Positions 24,302 through 32,252 of a DNA stretch of 36,795 nucleotides are shown in pieces. A program made the position numbers and the translations under genes. The first letter of the stretch is position 1, and every line of letters starts with the position of its first letter. The notes under the pieces were generated by a model. The model did not search any database. It had not been told where the DNA came from and was given only the letters and a program-made list of their open reading frames with translations. The DNA is taken from NCBI GenBank assembly GCA_900290335.1, contig OKRD01000099.1, positions 1-36,795 of the forward strand, written 5' to 3'. The stretch is from Burkholderiales bacterium. GTDB lineage: Bacteria; Pseudomonadota; Gammaproteobacteria; Burkholderiales; Burkholderiaceae_F.

Positions 24302-25171
24302 CTAACCCTCGAGCATCTTCAGCGCCTGAACCATACTCTTGCGCATGCGCGCCAAGGATTCGGCTAGTGTGCGCAGTTCATCGCGACTGCGGACCTGGAT
24401 GTCGGGGGCGTCGAGTTCGCCCAGGCTGATCCGGTCGGCCAGGGCGGAGATTCTCGTCACTGGGCGGATGAACATCCACCACAACAACAGGTTCAGGATC
24501 AGTCCGATCGCCACCAGCACGCCTGCCAGCGAACCCATGAACGTGACGAACGCCTTCTGCGCCCGGGCCAAGGGCACCGCGGTCGGCACCGAGACAAGCT
24601 GTGCACCGACCGTTTCATTGAGCTTCCAACCAAACCCGTTTGCCGGGCCGTACTGGTCGACCATGGTCTTGGGTGCCCGCTCCAAAGTGTCGTGGCATTC
24701 TAGGCACGCGGGATCGGTTATCTTCATCGGCCGCGCGAAAAACAATGCCGGGCCGGTCGGCGTGTCACGCACACCGAAGATCTCTGTGGAGTTGCCATTG
24801 CGGAATTGGCCGATAACGTCGGTCTCCCATTCGACCGCCCGGTCGCGCAGGTTGGTCGGATTGAGCATGGCCTCCTTGTAGCCGTAATCCGGGTACTTCT
24901 TGCGCAGCTCATTGAGCACTTCGGTCGCAGAATAGGCGGGAACCGATTGTGGCAGGAAGGTGTAAACCATTTGTGTTTTCAGCAGCGGCTTGATCTGCGT
25001 ATTGGTGTAGCTGCGCACCGCGATTGCGTTTGCCATCAGCAGTCGGGCGTTCTCGGCCACTTCCTCGCGCGCGTTCTTCTGCAGCAGTTCCCACGAGATA
25101 TAACCACATGCCCCGATGCCCAGCAGGAACAGCAGCAGGAAGACCAGATTGAATTTGACGAGCAGTTTCAT
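24302..25171 (-). CDS. membrane heme-c sensor (Tll0287/DUF3365-like) with HAMP domain
   Basis: A 289-aa protein with two membrane helices (about 8-27 and 209-234) that enclose a periplasmic domain of about 180 residues. This domain has the Tll0287/DUF3365 pattern: YTNTQIKPLL near the start, FLPQSVPAYSATEVLNELRKKYPDYGYKEAMLNPTNLRDRA in the middle, and CLECH (156-160), a CxxCH c-heme attachment site. The second helix is followed by a HAMP domain (about 235-287), where the protein stops. There is no kinase, cyclase or methyl-accepting output. Such domains are known from redox- or gas-sensing receptors. The output is probably the Ser/Thr kinase encoded 9 nt downstream. RBS GGGAGAG precedes the ATG. 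Confidence 0.88.
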   Translation of the reverse strand: MKLLVKFNLVFLLLFLLGIGACGYISWELLQKNAREEVAENARLLMANAIAVRSYTNTQIKPLLKTQMVYTFLPQSVPAYSATEVLNELRKKYPDYGYKEAMLNPTNLRDRAVEWETDVIGQFRNGNSTEIFGVRDTPTGPALFFARPMKITDPACLECHDTLERAPKTMVDQYGPANGFGWKLNETVGAQLVSVPTAVPLARAQKAFVTFMGSLAGVLVAIGLILNLLLWWMFIRPVTRISALADRISLGELDAPDIQVRSRDELRTLAESLARMRKSMVQALKMLEG

Positions 25172-25195
25172 TGCATCTCTCCCGCTTCGGCCTCT

Positions 25196-26188
25196 TCAAT
25201 GCATTGCAGGAGCTGTCGGGGTTGCGGGCGATTGCGCCTCGGGCTTTCCCGCAACCGGACCCCGGCCGGAGGATGTCCCCTGCTGCTCCGCCTTGGGCTC
25301 GTAGAGTTCGGGGTATAGAACCGGCCCCCACTCGGGGTGCATAGAGAGCCTGCGCTCGAGCGGCGCCCGAAACGCCGCGTCGTCGGCCTTCTCGCGCCAC
25401 AGCAGCACGAACTGCCGCCGGATTGACGGCTCCGCATCGACCCAGGGTTCGACGTCGGCATACAAGAATCCCCCCTCATTCTTTGCGACCACGGCGCGAC
25501 CTTGGAATTTCGCATATCGAACGGGCAACGTATCCCGGAAAGTGCGTGGCACGGAGTTCACGAAATCCTCGGCCGGCCGGCTCTTCAGCGAGGGGACCTT
25601 GTCGCGGCTGACAATGAGAAAATCCCCCGCCTTCATAACCACGGCCTGAGCGCCCCGCGCGCGACGGTCGATCCAGCGCGCAGTTCCCTGTTCAACGAAT
25701 ACCGCATTCGTTGCCGCGTCGGCGCGAACCACCGCCACGCCTGCAAGATCGACGACATCGACCCGCGTTGACCGCAAGGACGGCTTGCTGCGTGCGTCGG
25801 GTTTGCCGGAAGCAAGTTTGAGCCAGCCCGCGAGCAAGTACAGGCTAGGCCCCTCCGCCCTTCTTCGGCTTGGGTGATTGAGCTGCAGGAGCGTTTCCGG
25901 ACCCAGTTCGATCGAAGTCTCGTCGTCGTACTCGATCCGCAGGAAGGTGCCGTTGTCGGTCTGAATCAGGTCGTCGGCAAGCAATCGAACGCCCTCGGCC
26001 GCATGGAGCTTGGACAGCGCTCGTATCACGATCGCCTTTCCCTCGACAATGGTGGCAATACCCATCGGCTCGGCAGCCCTCACCAGTAACGAGCTTGCGA
26101 GAAGCACGACCGCAATCACCGATCTCAACACGGCCGCCCCTCCCCATTTGCGCAAGCGCAAAACCATACGCAAACTCGATCGGTGCAC
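25196..26188 (-). CDS. FecR-domain periplasmic protein
   Basis: A 330-aa exported protein. A basic N-terminus and hydrophobic segment end at VRAAEP (about residue 40), a likely signal-peptidase site. A FecR-type domain follows: GIATIVEGKAIVIRA, LLADDLIQTDNGTFLRIEYDDETSIELGPETLLQLN and LYLLAGWLKLASG. The C-terminal half, with VEPWVDAEPSIRRQFVLLWREKADDAAFRAPLERRL and a Pro-rich tail, is not recognised. It begins the operon with the heme sensor (24-nt gap) and kinase, so it may relay or stabilise a periplasmic signal. No ECF sigma factor is adjacent, unlike classical FecR. The start is a GTG preceded by AAGGA; an ATG 21 nt downstream (26167) is an alternative. Confidence 0.82.
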   Translation of the reverse strand: MHRSSLRMVLRLRKWGGAAVLRSVIAVVLLASSLLVRAAEPMGIATIVEGKAIVIRALSKLHAAEGVRLLADDLIQTDNGTFLRIEYDDETSIELGPETLLQLNHPSRRRAEGPSLYLLAGWLKLASGKPDARSKPSLRSTRVDVVDLAGVAVVRADAATNAVFVEQGTARWIDRRARGAQAVVMKAGDFLIVSRDKVPSLKSRPAEDFVNSVPRTFRDTLPVRYAKFQGRAVVAKNEGGFLYADVEPWVDAEPSIRRQFVLLWREKADDAAFRAPLERRLSMHPEWGPVLYPELYEPKAEQQGTSSGRGPVAGKPEAQSPATPTAPAMH

Positions 26189-26895
26189 TGCCGATCATCC
26201 TTGCGGACGATTCTAGACGCAAAGAGGTTACGAATTGCAAGGCGACGCGTCAACATAGCGCTGCACATCAGGTCTGGCCGTGCGATACCACGACACGATC
26301 ATGGTTATGTCCTATTACTGATCCGCTCGACCTTCGGGGGACGCGCTTCGCAGCCGACCCGTAAGGTGAGGAAGGGCCCGGGCTGGCAGAACACGCCCAG
26401 CGGTTGGCTCCGTCCTTCCTGGTTGCCGACACGCTCGCAAGAGCGCCGCCAGGCAGACCAAGGTGCCGGCGGGCGCCCGGGGCGATGCCGCCGGCCCCCG
26501 ACGCAGCGCCCGTGAGCGCCCATGCCATGGCCGCCGCGATCGACGAAGGCAGGAGCCGCCAGGCGGTTCGCACGACTGGCGCGTAGGTTCTACGGTCGTG
26601 CGGCCGATATCGAGGCGCGCCCTCGCGCCCGCCAAAGCAATGAATCCGTCAACGCAACAGGGAAGTCTTCGCGTTCGTGGGCCAGCAGGCGCCTGCCCAT
26701 CGATCGGCGCGTAGCGCGCCTGCTGCAAGCGATCGCATGTGACTTTCGCTACATGTCGATTTTTCGACCGGCCGATATCGTCGCACCAAGATGTTCTGCA
26801 CCCCAGCGCATCGATGAAACCGGCGATGCGAATGCTCTGCCGGCCTCGTCGCCGGTATCCGGCGAGTCGACCAACCTAATGTAAGGAGATCCGAC
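26189..26895. other. 707-nt gap with a probable promoter for the FecR operon
   Basis: No convincing gene was found here. On the minus strand, TAGAAT (complement of 26210-26215) is a good -10 element for the FecR operon, with TTGCAA about 19 nt upstream as a weak -35. Near 26736-26755, CATGTGACTTTCGCTACATG is a short inverted repeat that carries a TGACTTTCG like the P2 box, upstream of the small gene at 26896; it lacks the GATTS element at the Tad spacing. A minus-strand frame (26268-26573) starts like a signal peptide but has no RBS and turns into low-complexity residues. Confidence 0.4.
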
Positions 26896-27108
26896 ATGAA
26901 GATGCTCCGCCGTTTCCTTAGCCTTGACGACGCATTGTTCATCATGATCCTGGCGGTGCCCTGCGTGCTTGCCGTCGCTGTCGACGTGGCCACGGTCACG
27001 GAAAAAGCCACGATCATCCTCGCCCACCGGCCGGTCAAGGATGTCGACGGGAAATTGGCCGCGCAAGCCAAAAGCGACGTTACGCGGCCCGGCACCCAGG
27101 TTCGCTAG
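26896..27108 (+). CDS. small single-pass membrane protein
   Basis: A 70-aa protein with a strong RBS (AAGGAG, 7-8 nt before the ATG). A short basic N-terminus (MKMLRRFLSLDD) leads into one hydrophobic helix (ALFIMILAVPCVLAVAVDVATV, about 13-34). A hydrophilic C-terminal tail with many Lys, Asp and Gln follows. No family was recognised. It is alone, between the FecR operon and the SGNH gene. The tail length and helix suggest a small regulatory or accessory membrane protein, but this is only a description. Confidence 0.6.
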   Translation: MKMLRRFLSLDDALFIMILAVPCVLAVAVDVATVTEKATIILAHRPVKDVDGKLAAQAKSDVTRPGTQVR

Positions 27109-27344
27109 CGGGAGCAGCAACCCCCTGGCACCCGGATCAGCCCCGGCATCTCGCTGCGACATCGGCGCCGGCAGCTGACAGGGACTGCGGCGCAATCGGA
27201 CTTCTTTTGCGCTTCTTGCCGCGGCGGTGGCCAAGGCGCCTCGCCCGCGCGACGGCCGGTCCCGAGGCCGCAACTCCATGCCGGCAACCGCGGACCGACC
27301 GCGCCGGCGCTTCCCCTTACAAGATCCATGATCGTCGTCAAGGC

Positions 27345-27452
27345 ATGCGCAACGTGCCCGGGGTTGGCGGCAAGACTGCGCTTGCCCTCCTGGCCCTCGG
27401 TACGTTCGCGCTGCCCGCAAGCGCAGCGCCGTCAGCGGCAATGGAGGGGTGA
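27345..27452 (+). CDS. possible short secreted peptide (35 aa)
   Basis: A short frame encodes a perfect-looking Sec signal sequence (KTALALLALGTFALPASA, with Ala-Ser-Ala cleavage) and only about eight mature residues. An AAGG lies 4 nt before the ATG, a weak RBS. It ends at the P4 promoter box. It may be a decayed 5' end of a secreted-protein gene rather than a functional peptide. The rest of 27109-27447 shows no feature that can be supported. Confidence 0.2.
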   Translation: MRNVPGVGGKTALALLALGTFALPASAAPSAAMEG

Positions 27453-27526
27453 CCAAAGTCACCGCCCGCGGGGGCGTGCGCAGGACCTTGGTCAATAGGC
27501 GGGCGGGTCTGATCGGCGCAGGATTC
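27448..27526 (+). promoter_or_regulatory. promoter boxes (P4) before the SGNH gene
   Basis: GGTGACCAAAGTCACC (27448-27463) is a perfect 6-bp inverted repeat around CAAA. A second box, GGACCTTGGTCAATAGGC, starts at 27483. From its GTCA (27491), GATTC starts at 27522, exactly 31 nt, as in P1-P3. The two boxes are 33 nt apart. It lies 45-49 nt before the start codon at 27571, so this distant gene appears to share the Tad promoter class. Confidence 0.62.
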
Positions 27527-27570
27527 CTCTCAAGCGCTTTCGAGATGCACCCGCCGCCGAGGAGGTTCAA

Positions 27571-28542
27571 ATGCCCAACGCATGGATCGTCAGGCCGCAC
27601 CAGATGCACAATCCCCGCGCACGCGCCAAGCTCGAGCGCAGCGAACTCAAGATTCTGGCCAAGGGTGACTCGTGGTTTTCGACCGGATCGTTTCCGGTAT
27701 GCAACATGCTGCAGCAGATGCAGTTCTCCAAGACCGCCTGCATCGTGAATCTCGCGATCCCGGGTGACCCCGTGGCCGCAATGTCGGAGCGCATCCAAAA
27801 AGGCGAGGATGAATTCAGCTTGCAAGTCGGCGCTCCCGGCGCACGGCGCTGGGACGCGATCCTGCTGTCGGGCGGCGGCAACGATCTGATCGACGCGCTC
27901 CCCAGTCTCCTTCGGACCGGCATCGAGTCCGAGTGCGCGAGCGACTATGTGGACTCGCAGGCCTTGCACGCGCTGCAGCAGGGAATCCGCGCAAGCTATT
28001 CGCGCATCGTCGGCTTCCGCGATCGCGCCGACAGCCCCAATCGGGGCGTGCCGATCTTCGTCCACACCTACGATTACACCACGCCCAGCTCCGCGCCTGC
28101 CCGCATCTACAACCTGCTTGCGGTCACTGGCCCCTGGCTCTGTCCCCGCATGCGCGGCGTTCCGCCTCACCTCCGTACTGCCTTGAGCAACTACCTGCTC
28201 GACCGGGTTGCCCAGACCCTGTGCTCGCTGCAAGCGACCTTGCCCAACTTCATCGTCATCGACACGCGCGGTACGCTGCGCGGCGTCGCGCCCGAGACAA
28301 GTAGCCGCTGCGGAGACTGGGAAAACGAAATTCATCCCTCGCGCGCCGGCTACCGCAAGCTTGCGCCGCTGGTTGCCGGCGTGGTCGATCAACACCTGTG
28401 CCGCAAAGCCACCGTCGCGCGCCCCGCGGAAGTATCCCTGCCCGCGCCCGAGGACGCAGTCGCGTTTCGTCTTTTCTGTGCGGACGCGACGGGGATGCTG
28501 GCGCGCAACCCGCACGCCGGCATCTTGCCGAGTTTCCCCTGA
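27571..28542 (+). CDS. SGNH/GDSL-type hydrolase-like protein
   Basis: A 323-aa protein with the SGNH blocks in order. KGDSWFS holds the candidate nucleophile S34, NLAIPGD the block II Gly, LLSGGGNDLID the block III Asn (N104), and GDWENEIHPSRAGYRKLA the catalytic H255. The position three before the His is Asn rather than Asp, as in some related proteins. There is no signal peptide, so it probably acts in the cytoplasm or is exported by another route. SGNH enzymes are esterases, lipases or carbohydrate deacylases; the substrate is not predictable here. A consensus RBS (AGGAGG) precedes the ATG. The upstream region carries the Tad-type promoter boxes, which suggests co-regulation with the pilus. 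Confidence 0.8.
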   Translation: MPNAWIVRPHQMHNPRARAKLERSELKILAKGDSWFSTGSFPVCNMLQQMQFSKTACIVNLAIPGDPVAAMSERIQKGEDEFSLQVGAPGARRWDAILLSGGGNDLIDALPSLLRTGIESECASDYVDSQALHALQQGIRASYSRIVGFRDRADSPNRGVPIFVHTYDYTTPSSAPARIYNLLAVTGPWLCPRMRGVPPHLRTALSNYLLDRVAQTLCSLQATLPNFIVIDTRGTLRGVAPETSSRCGDWENEIHPSRAGYRKLAPLVAGVVDQHLCRKATVARPAEVSLPAPEDAVAFRLFCADATGMLARNPHAGILPSFP

Positions 28543-28793
28543 CCCCGCGCTTAGAGCCCGCCGGCTCCCAGGCATCGCGCGGCATCGCAGGCAAGACTCG
28601 CCCTTCGCGCCCTTGCCGCTGCTTGCCGATTCCGGATCCCCGGTACCCTGGGTGCCGGGCACGCCCGCCCCGACGCCCAGGACCGCGCCAAGCGCCGGTC
28701 GAGCCTCCTCCAGCCCTGGTCACCGCTCCCTCGGTCCGCGGTTGCGTCAAGCTCCCCAGTTGCGCACAACGCGGCGCTCGGCGATGCGCACTG

Positions 28794-29810
28794 CTAGCGT
28801 GTCCATGACCGGTGCCGTGCCGGCTCAGGCGACTGCGGCCTCCCGCGCTCGGCTGCGGGCTGCTGCACCGAGGGTCGCAAGTGGGAGGGCTCACGCTGCT
28901 GCAGCAGCGCCTCGCGCGCCGCGACGAGCGGCATCGCGCGCACGAAATCAAGCGTCTGGGCAGCCAGCGTCCGGTCCTGCTCGTCCTCGGAGCGCGCCAG
29001 CGCGCTTGCCACCTCGCGCCAGGCTTGCAGCACCGCGACTTGGGTTGCCACAGAGACTTGGCCCAGCCGCGCGCTCCAGGGTGCGCACTCCTGCTGGTGC
29101 ACATAGTGGTACCAAGGCGTACCGGCCCGGTACGGCTCGCCGCGTGACTGGCGCCAGGTCGCACTTGCGGCAATCCCGCGTTCCATGAGGCGCTCGGCAA
29201 ATGCCTGCCGCCAGCGCGTCAGGTCCGCCATATAGGGACGCAGGCGTTGCCCGTCCCGGCCCTGGGCCCGCACGACCAGATGCACGTGTGCGCGCGTGGA
29301 TCGCGGATCGGTCGAAGGCTCATGCAGGACCATCGCGAACTTGTTGCGGGTAAATTCGCCGCGCGCGAAGTCGCGCGCCGCGCCAAGAACCGCCCACGGA
29401 TCGGTAGCCGGCGGCATGGACAGCATGAGCTGGAAGGCCTCGCGCCGCTGCGAGAGCCATGGGATCTCGGCCCCTGCCAGGCGCCACTCCTGTCCCAGGT
29501 CTTTCAATGCCTGCGGGCCGAGCGCCAATTCTCCCCGCTCGTCCTCCAGCGCGAGCGCGCCGCGACGGCTGATGTAGCACAGGTGTTCGCTGATCGCCCG
29601 CATCCCGCGCCCGCCTCCGGCCACCTTGACCACGACCTCGGGCGCCCGCTGTACCAGCGCCCGCAGCCTTGCGCGCACCTGCTCGCCGCAGAGTAGGCCC
29701 GGCATGCCGATGCGCAGGCCTTGTGCGGCGCTGCCGTATTTCCTCCCCTTCGGGTAGAACAGGCGTTCGCCCCACATGCCGAGGGCCGCGTCAACGAGCG
29801 CTCGCCTCAC
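28794..29810 (-). CDS. relaxase/mobilization nuclease (MobA/VirD2-like)
   Basis: A 338-aa protein with the relaxase features of the MobA/VirD2 group. The N-terminal part has VVVKVAGGGRGMRAISEHLCYISRRG. The metal-binding motif is TRAHVHLVVRAQGRDG, with the HxHLVV pattern. A helical region and a Gln/Pro/Arg-rich tail follow. Relaxases nick the oriT strand to begin mobilization. The catalytic Tyr is presumably in the YISRR stretch or nearby but cannot be fixed by eye. Start is a GTG at 29810 overlapping the mobC-like stop by 20 nt; an ATG at 29777 is possible. No coupling protein, oriT or integrase was found, so this looks like part of a mobilizable element or its remnant. Confidence 0.75.
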   Translation of the reverse strand: MRRALVDAALGMWGERLFYPKGRKYGSAAQGLRIGMPGLLCGEQVRARLRALVQRAPEVVVKVAGGGRGMRAISEHLCYISRRGALALEDERGELALGPQALKDLGQEWRLAGAEIPWLSQRREAFQLMLSMPPATDPWAVLGAARDFARGEFTRNKFAMVLHEPSTDPRSTRAHVHLVVRAQGRDGQRLRPYMADLTRWRQAFAERLMERGIAASATWRQSRGEPYRAGTPWYHYVHQQECAPWSARLGQVSVATQVAVLQAWREVASALARSEDEQDRTLAAQTLDFVRAMPLVAAREALLQQREPSHLRPSVQQPAAERGRPQSPEPARHRSWTR

Positions 29811-30528
29811 CGCCCTTGACCCTTCGCAGCTCGCGCGTCCGCCTTGATCCCGTGCGCCGGCCTATCCTCGTGCGCTCGACCTCCGCGAGCACCGCTGCGG
29901 CGCGCGCCAGATGCTGGCGCACAAGACCGATGGCCCCCGCAAGGCCCTCGCCCTGGCTCTGGGCACCGTGCTCCGGCGCGCCATCTTGCAGACGAAGTGC
30001 CAGGCTGAGGTTGCGGCCGATCCATGCCAACTGATGGTTGGACTCGGTCAAAGCTTGCACAGCGTCCTTGCCGGCAACCGATGCGCACCCGCTTTCGGCG
30101 GCAAGGAGCATGGCGCCGACGTAGCGCGATCCCGACATGCCTGCGGCCGCGGTTTGCCGGCGCAAGGCCGTGCGTTCGACGGCTTGCAATCGGATGGTGA
30201 AGCCCTTGCGCGGCACCCCGACGGCTTGCTCGCGTGCCGCCGGCTCCGACCTTGCGTCAGCTCGCGTCTTGACTTGTACCGGTGGCTCCCCGATCGCCGA
30301 GGCCACCAGTTCGCGCACGACCGTCGCCTTGGCCCTGCCACGCAGTGCGCACCAGCGATCAAACGGTTCGGCCAGATGCAGCAAATCGACGTTGAAGATT
30401 CGGCGCGCCACGGGCAGTCCAACGATTCCAATGGATCGATGAACTGTGCCACGAGGCTCTGCGCCAATGCCATACTGCAATCGCGCTTGTCGGGACGCCG
30501 ACACCCGCATGTCATGTGGGTCGGTCAT
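29791..30528 (-). CDS. mobC: MobC-like relaxosome accessory protein
   Basis: A 245-aa protein. The central region FTIRLQAVERTALRRQTAAAGMSGSRYVGAMLLAAESG and the following ALTESNHQLAWIGRNLSLALRL match MobC-type accessory proteins, which bind near oriT and help the relaxase. The N-terminal 90 residues include FDRWCALRGRAKATVVRELVASAI, which resembles a ribbon-helix-helix arrangement. The tail is Arg-rich. ATG at 30528 has a strong RBS (GGGAGGGAG). It overlaps the relaxase gene, so the two form one operon. Family call is moderate, based on one segment and on the adjacent relaxase. Confidence 0.7.
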   Translation of the reverse strand: MTDPHDMRVSASRQARLQYGIGAEPRGTVHRSIGIVGLPVARRIFNVDLLHLAEPFDRWCALRGRAKATVVRELVASAIGEPPVQVKTRADARSEPAAREQAVGVPRKGFTIRLQAVERTALRRQTAAAGMSGSRYVGAMLLAAESGCASVAGKDAVQALTESNHQLAWIGRNLSLALRLQDGAPEHGAQSQGEGLAGAIGLVRQHLARAAAVLAEVERTRIGRRTGSRRTRELRRVKGGEASAR

Positions 30529-30744
30529 GCTCCCTCCCGAAAATCGAGCGACGCATCCGCAAGGCAGCGACAGCGCCTGGGTCCATTCCCGGCGCCGATG
30601 GCGCGAATACGCTGATCCAAACGCCCGCTGCGTGCCCCTCCGCCAGCGCCACCACGCTGCCCGGACCTCGCATCAGCGCCTGCCTCGCTCGCGCAACGGC
30701 GCCGCACGCAGACGGCGCGATAAGGCGTACCGTACGCGATACGA

Positions 30745-31995
30745 ATGCATTGCATGCCCGCTGCCCTCACGTCCTCCGGTCATTGGCCACCCATGCCGCA
30801 TACCTCCGCCGAACTCTCTCCGGCCGCATTGCAGCAGGAAAATGCGCTGCTCGAAGCTCTGGTGGAGCAGCGTACCGCGGAGCTGGTGCATGCCAACAAG
30901 ACGCTCTCCACCGCGCTCCAGGAGTTTCGTCTCTTGGTGCAGCAGGCGCCGCTGCCCATCGCCATGCTTGACCGCAACATGCGCTACATCGCGACCAGCC
31001 AGCGTTGGGTCAGCGCATTCGGCAGGGGTCACAGCCATCTGGAGGGGCTGAGCCACTACGACGTGCATCCGGATATCCCGCAGGAGTGGATTGCCGTTCA
31101 TCGGCGCAGCCTGGCCGGGGAACAGGTCACCAAGGACGAGGACCTCTGGGTGCAGGCCGACGGCACCAAGGTCTGGCTCCGGTGGGCGGTCAGCCCCTGG
31201 CGCAACGAGCAGGGGGAGGTCGGCGGCATAACCATCTTTACCGAGGACATCACGCAGCGCAAGCAGGCCGAAGAGCTGCGCCTGTTGCGCACCGAGATGG
31301 AATTGCTTGCCAACCGGCAGATCGCCGCGCAGACGGTTGCCGCGATCGCGCACGACATCAATCAGCCGCTGAACTCGGTTTCCGTGTATACCGGGACAGC
31401 GCTCAACATGCTGCGCGCCGGCGCGAACCAACCGGAGAAGCTCGAGCGCGTACTCCAAGGCGCGGTCAAGCAGGCGCAGCGCGCCGGCCGGACCTTGCAG
31501 GAGTTGCTCAACTTCCTGCAACAGGGCGAGCTCACCTCGGAGCCGGTCGACCTGGAAGCCATCGTGCGCGATTCCCTTACGATCGCCGCCGACAGCAGCG
31601 TTTTTGCATGCCAACCAGTGATCGACCTGGAGCAGGACCTGCGGCCGGTCCAGGCCAATCGCCTGCAACTGCAGAAGGTCCTGGTCAACCTGCTGCAAAA
31701 TGCCAATCAGGCCATCCGCGATGCGGGGATGACCTCCGGCGGCATCCGCATAACCGCGCGAACCGCGGCGGCGGGCAATTGTGTGCAGCTAACGGTGCAC
31801 GACGACGGCCCGGGCCTGGATCGCGAAACCGCCAAGCACATTTTCGAGCCCTTCTTCACGACCAAGCCCAAGGGCATAGGCCTGGGCCTGGCGATCAGTC
31901 GGGCGCTCGTCGAGGCGCACGGCGGGCAACTCTGGGTGGACTTGGAGCCCGGTCCTGGCGCGAAATTTCACTTCACCGTGCCCTTTGCGCCGTAG
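30745..31995 (+). CDS. soluble PAS-domain sensor histidine kinase
   Basis: A kinase of up to 416 aa with no membrane helix. A short coiled coil (about 25-60) precedes a PAS domain (about 62-172) that has PLPIAMLDRNMRYIATSQRW and ends with the PAC-type ITIFTEDITQRKQAEE. The H-box is AAIAHDINQPLNSVSVY (H203). The ATPase motifs are NLLQNANQAI, DDGPGLD, the F box IFEPFFTTKPKG and GIGLGLAIS. The HDINQPL type is the HPK4-like group found in DctB and FixL relatives. The start is uncertain: ATG at 30745 has no clear RBS and ATG at 30793 is an alternative. No response regulator lies next to it. A 7-bp inverted repeat at 32113-32138 downstream could be a weak terminator. Confidence 0.85.
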   Translation: MHCMPAALTSSGHWPPMPHTSAELSPAALQQENALLEALVEQRTAELVHANKTLSTALQEFRLLVQQAPLPIAMLDRNMRYIATSQRWVSAFGRGHSHLEGLSHYDVHPDIPQEWIAVHRRSLAGEQVTKDEDLWVQADGTKVWLRWAVSPWRNEQGEVGGITIFTEDITQRKQAEELRLLRTEMELLANRQIAAQTVAAIAHDINQPLNSVSVYTGTALNMLRAGANQPEKLERVLQGAVKQAQRAGRTLQELLNFLQQGELTSEPVDLEAIVRDSLTIAADSSVFACQPVIDLEQDLRPVQANRLQLQKVLVNLLQNANQAIRDAGMTSGGIRITARTAAAGNCVQLTVHDDGPGLDRETAKHIFEPFFTTKPKGIGLGLAISRALVEAHGGQLWVDLEPGPGAKFHFTVPFAP

Positions 31996-32252
31996 GTGGC
32001 GCAATGCGACGCTCCAAGCACCCTGCCCAGCGGACCTTTGCTGCACGTTCGCTCCGCATGCCCGCGGCGAGCCCTCCTTGGCGCGCGCCGGCTACCGGCC
32101 CGGCGATGGTGTGATGGGTCGCGGTGCCTGTACCCATCGCCTGGCTGCCGCCAGGTCGTAGGCCTGGGCGAGGCGTCTTGCTTGGATCGGACCGACGGTC
32201 TGGTCCATCGAAGGCGACTCGGGTCGAGCGGTCGGACCTGCGCCCGGCTCGC

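Noticed and set aside
26268-26573. Minus-strand frame starting like a signal peptide
   Set aside because: GTG start with no RBS, and the sequence after the hydrophobic part is low-complexity with no family; at most a decayed gene.
26749-28662. 637-aa minus-strand open frame across the 26896 gene and the SGNH gene
   Set aside because: Antisense shadow; the plus-strand genes have strong RBSs and, for SGNH, catalytic blocks.
32113-32138. GATGGGT/ACCCATC inverted repeat as an RNA gene or strong terminator
   Set aside because: Only 7 bp with a 12-nt loop and no T tract; mentioned only as a weak possible terminator for the PAS kinase gene.
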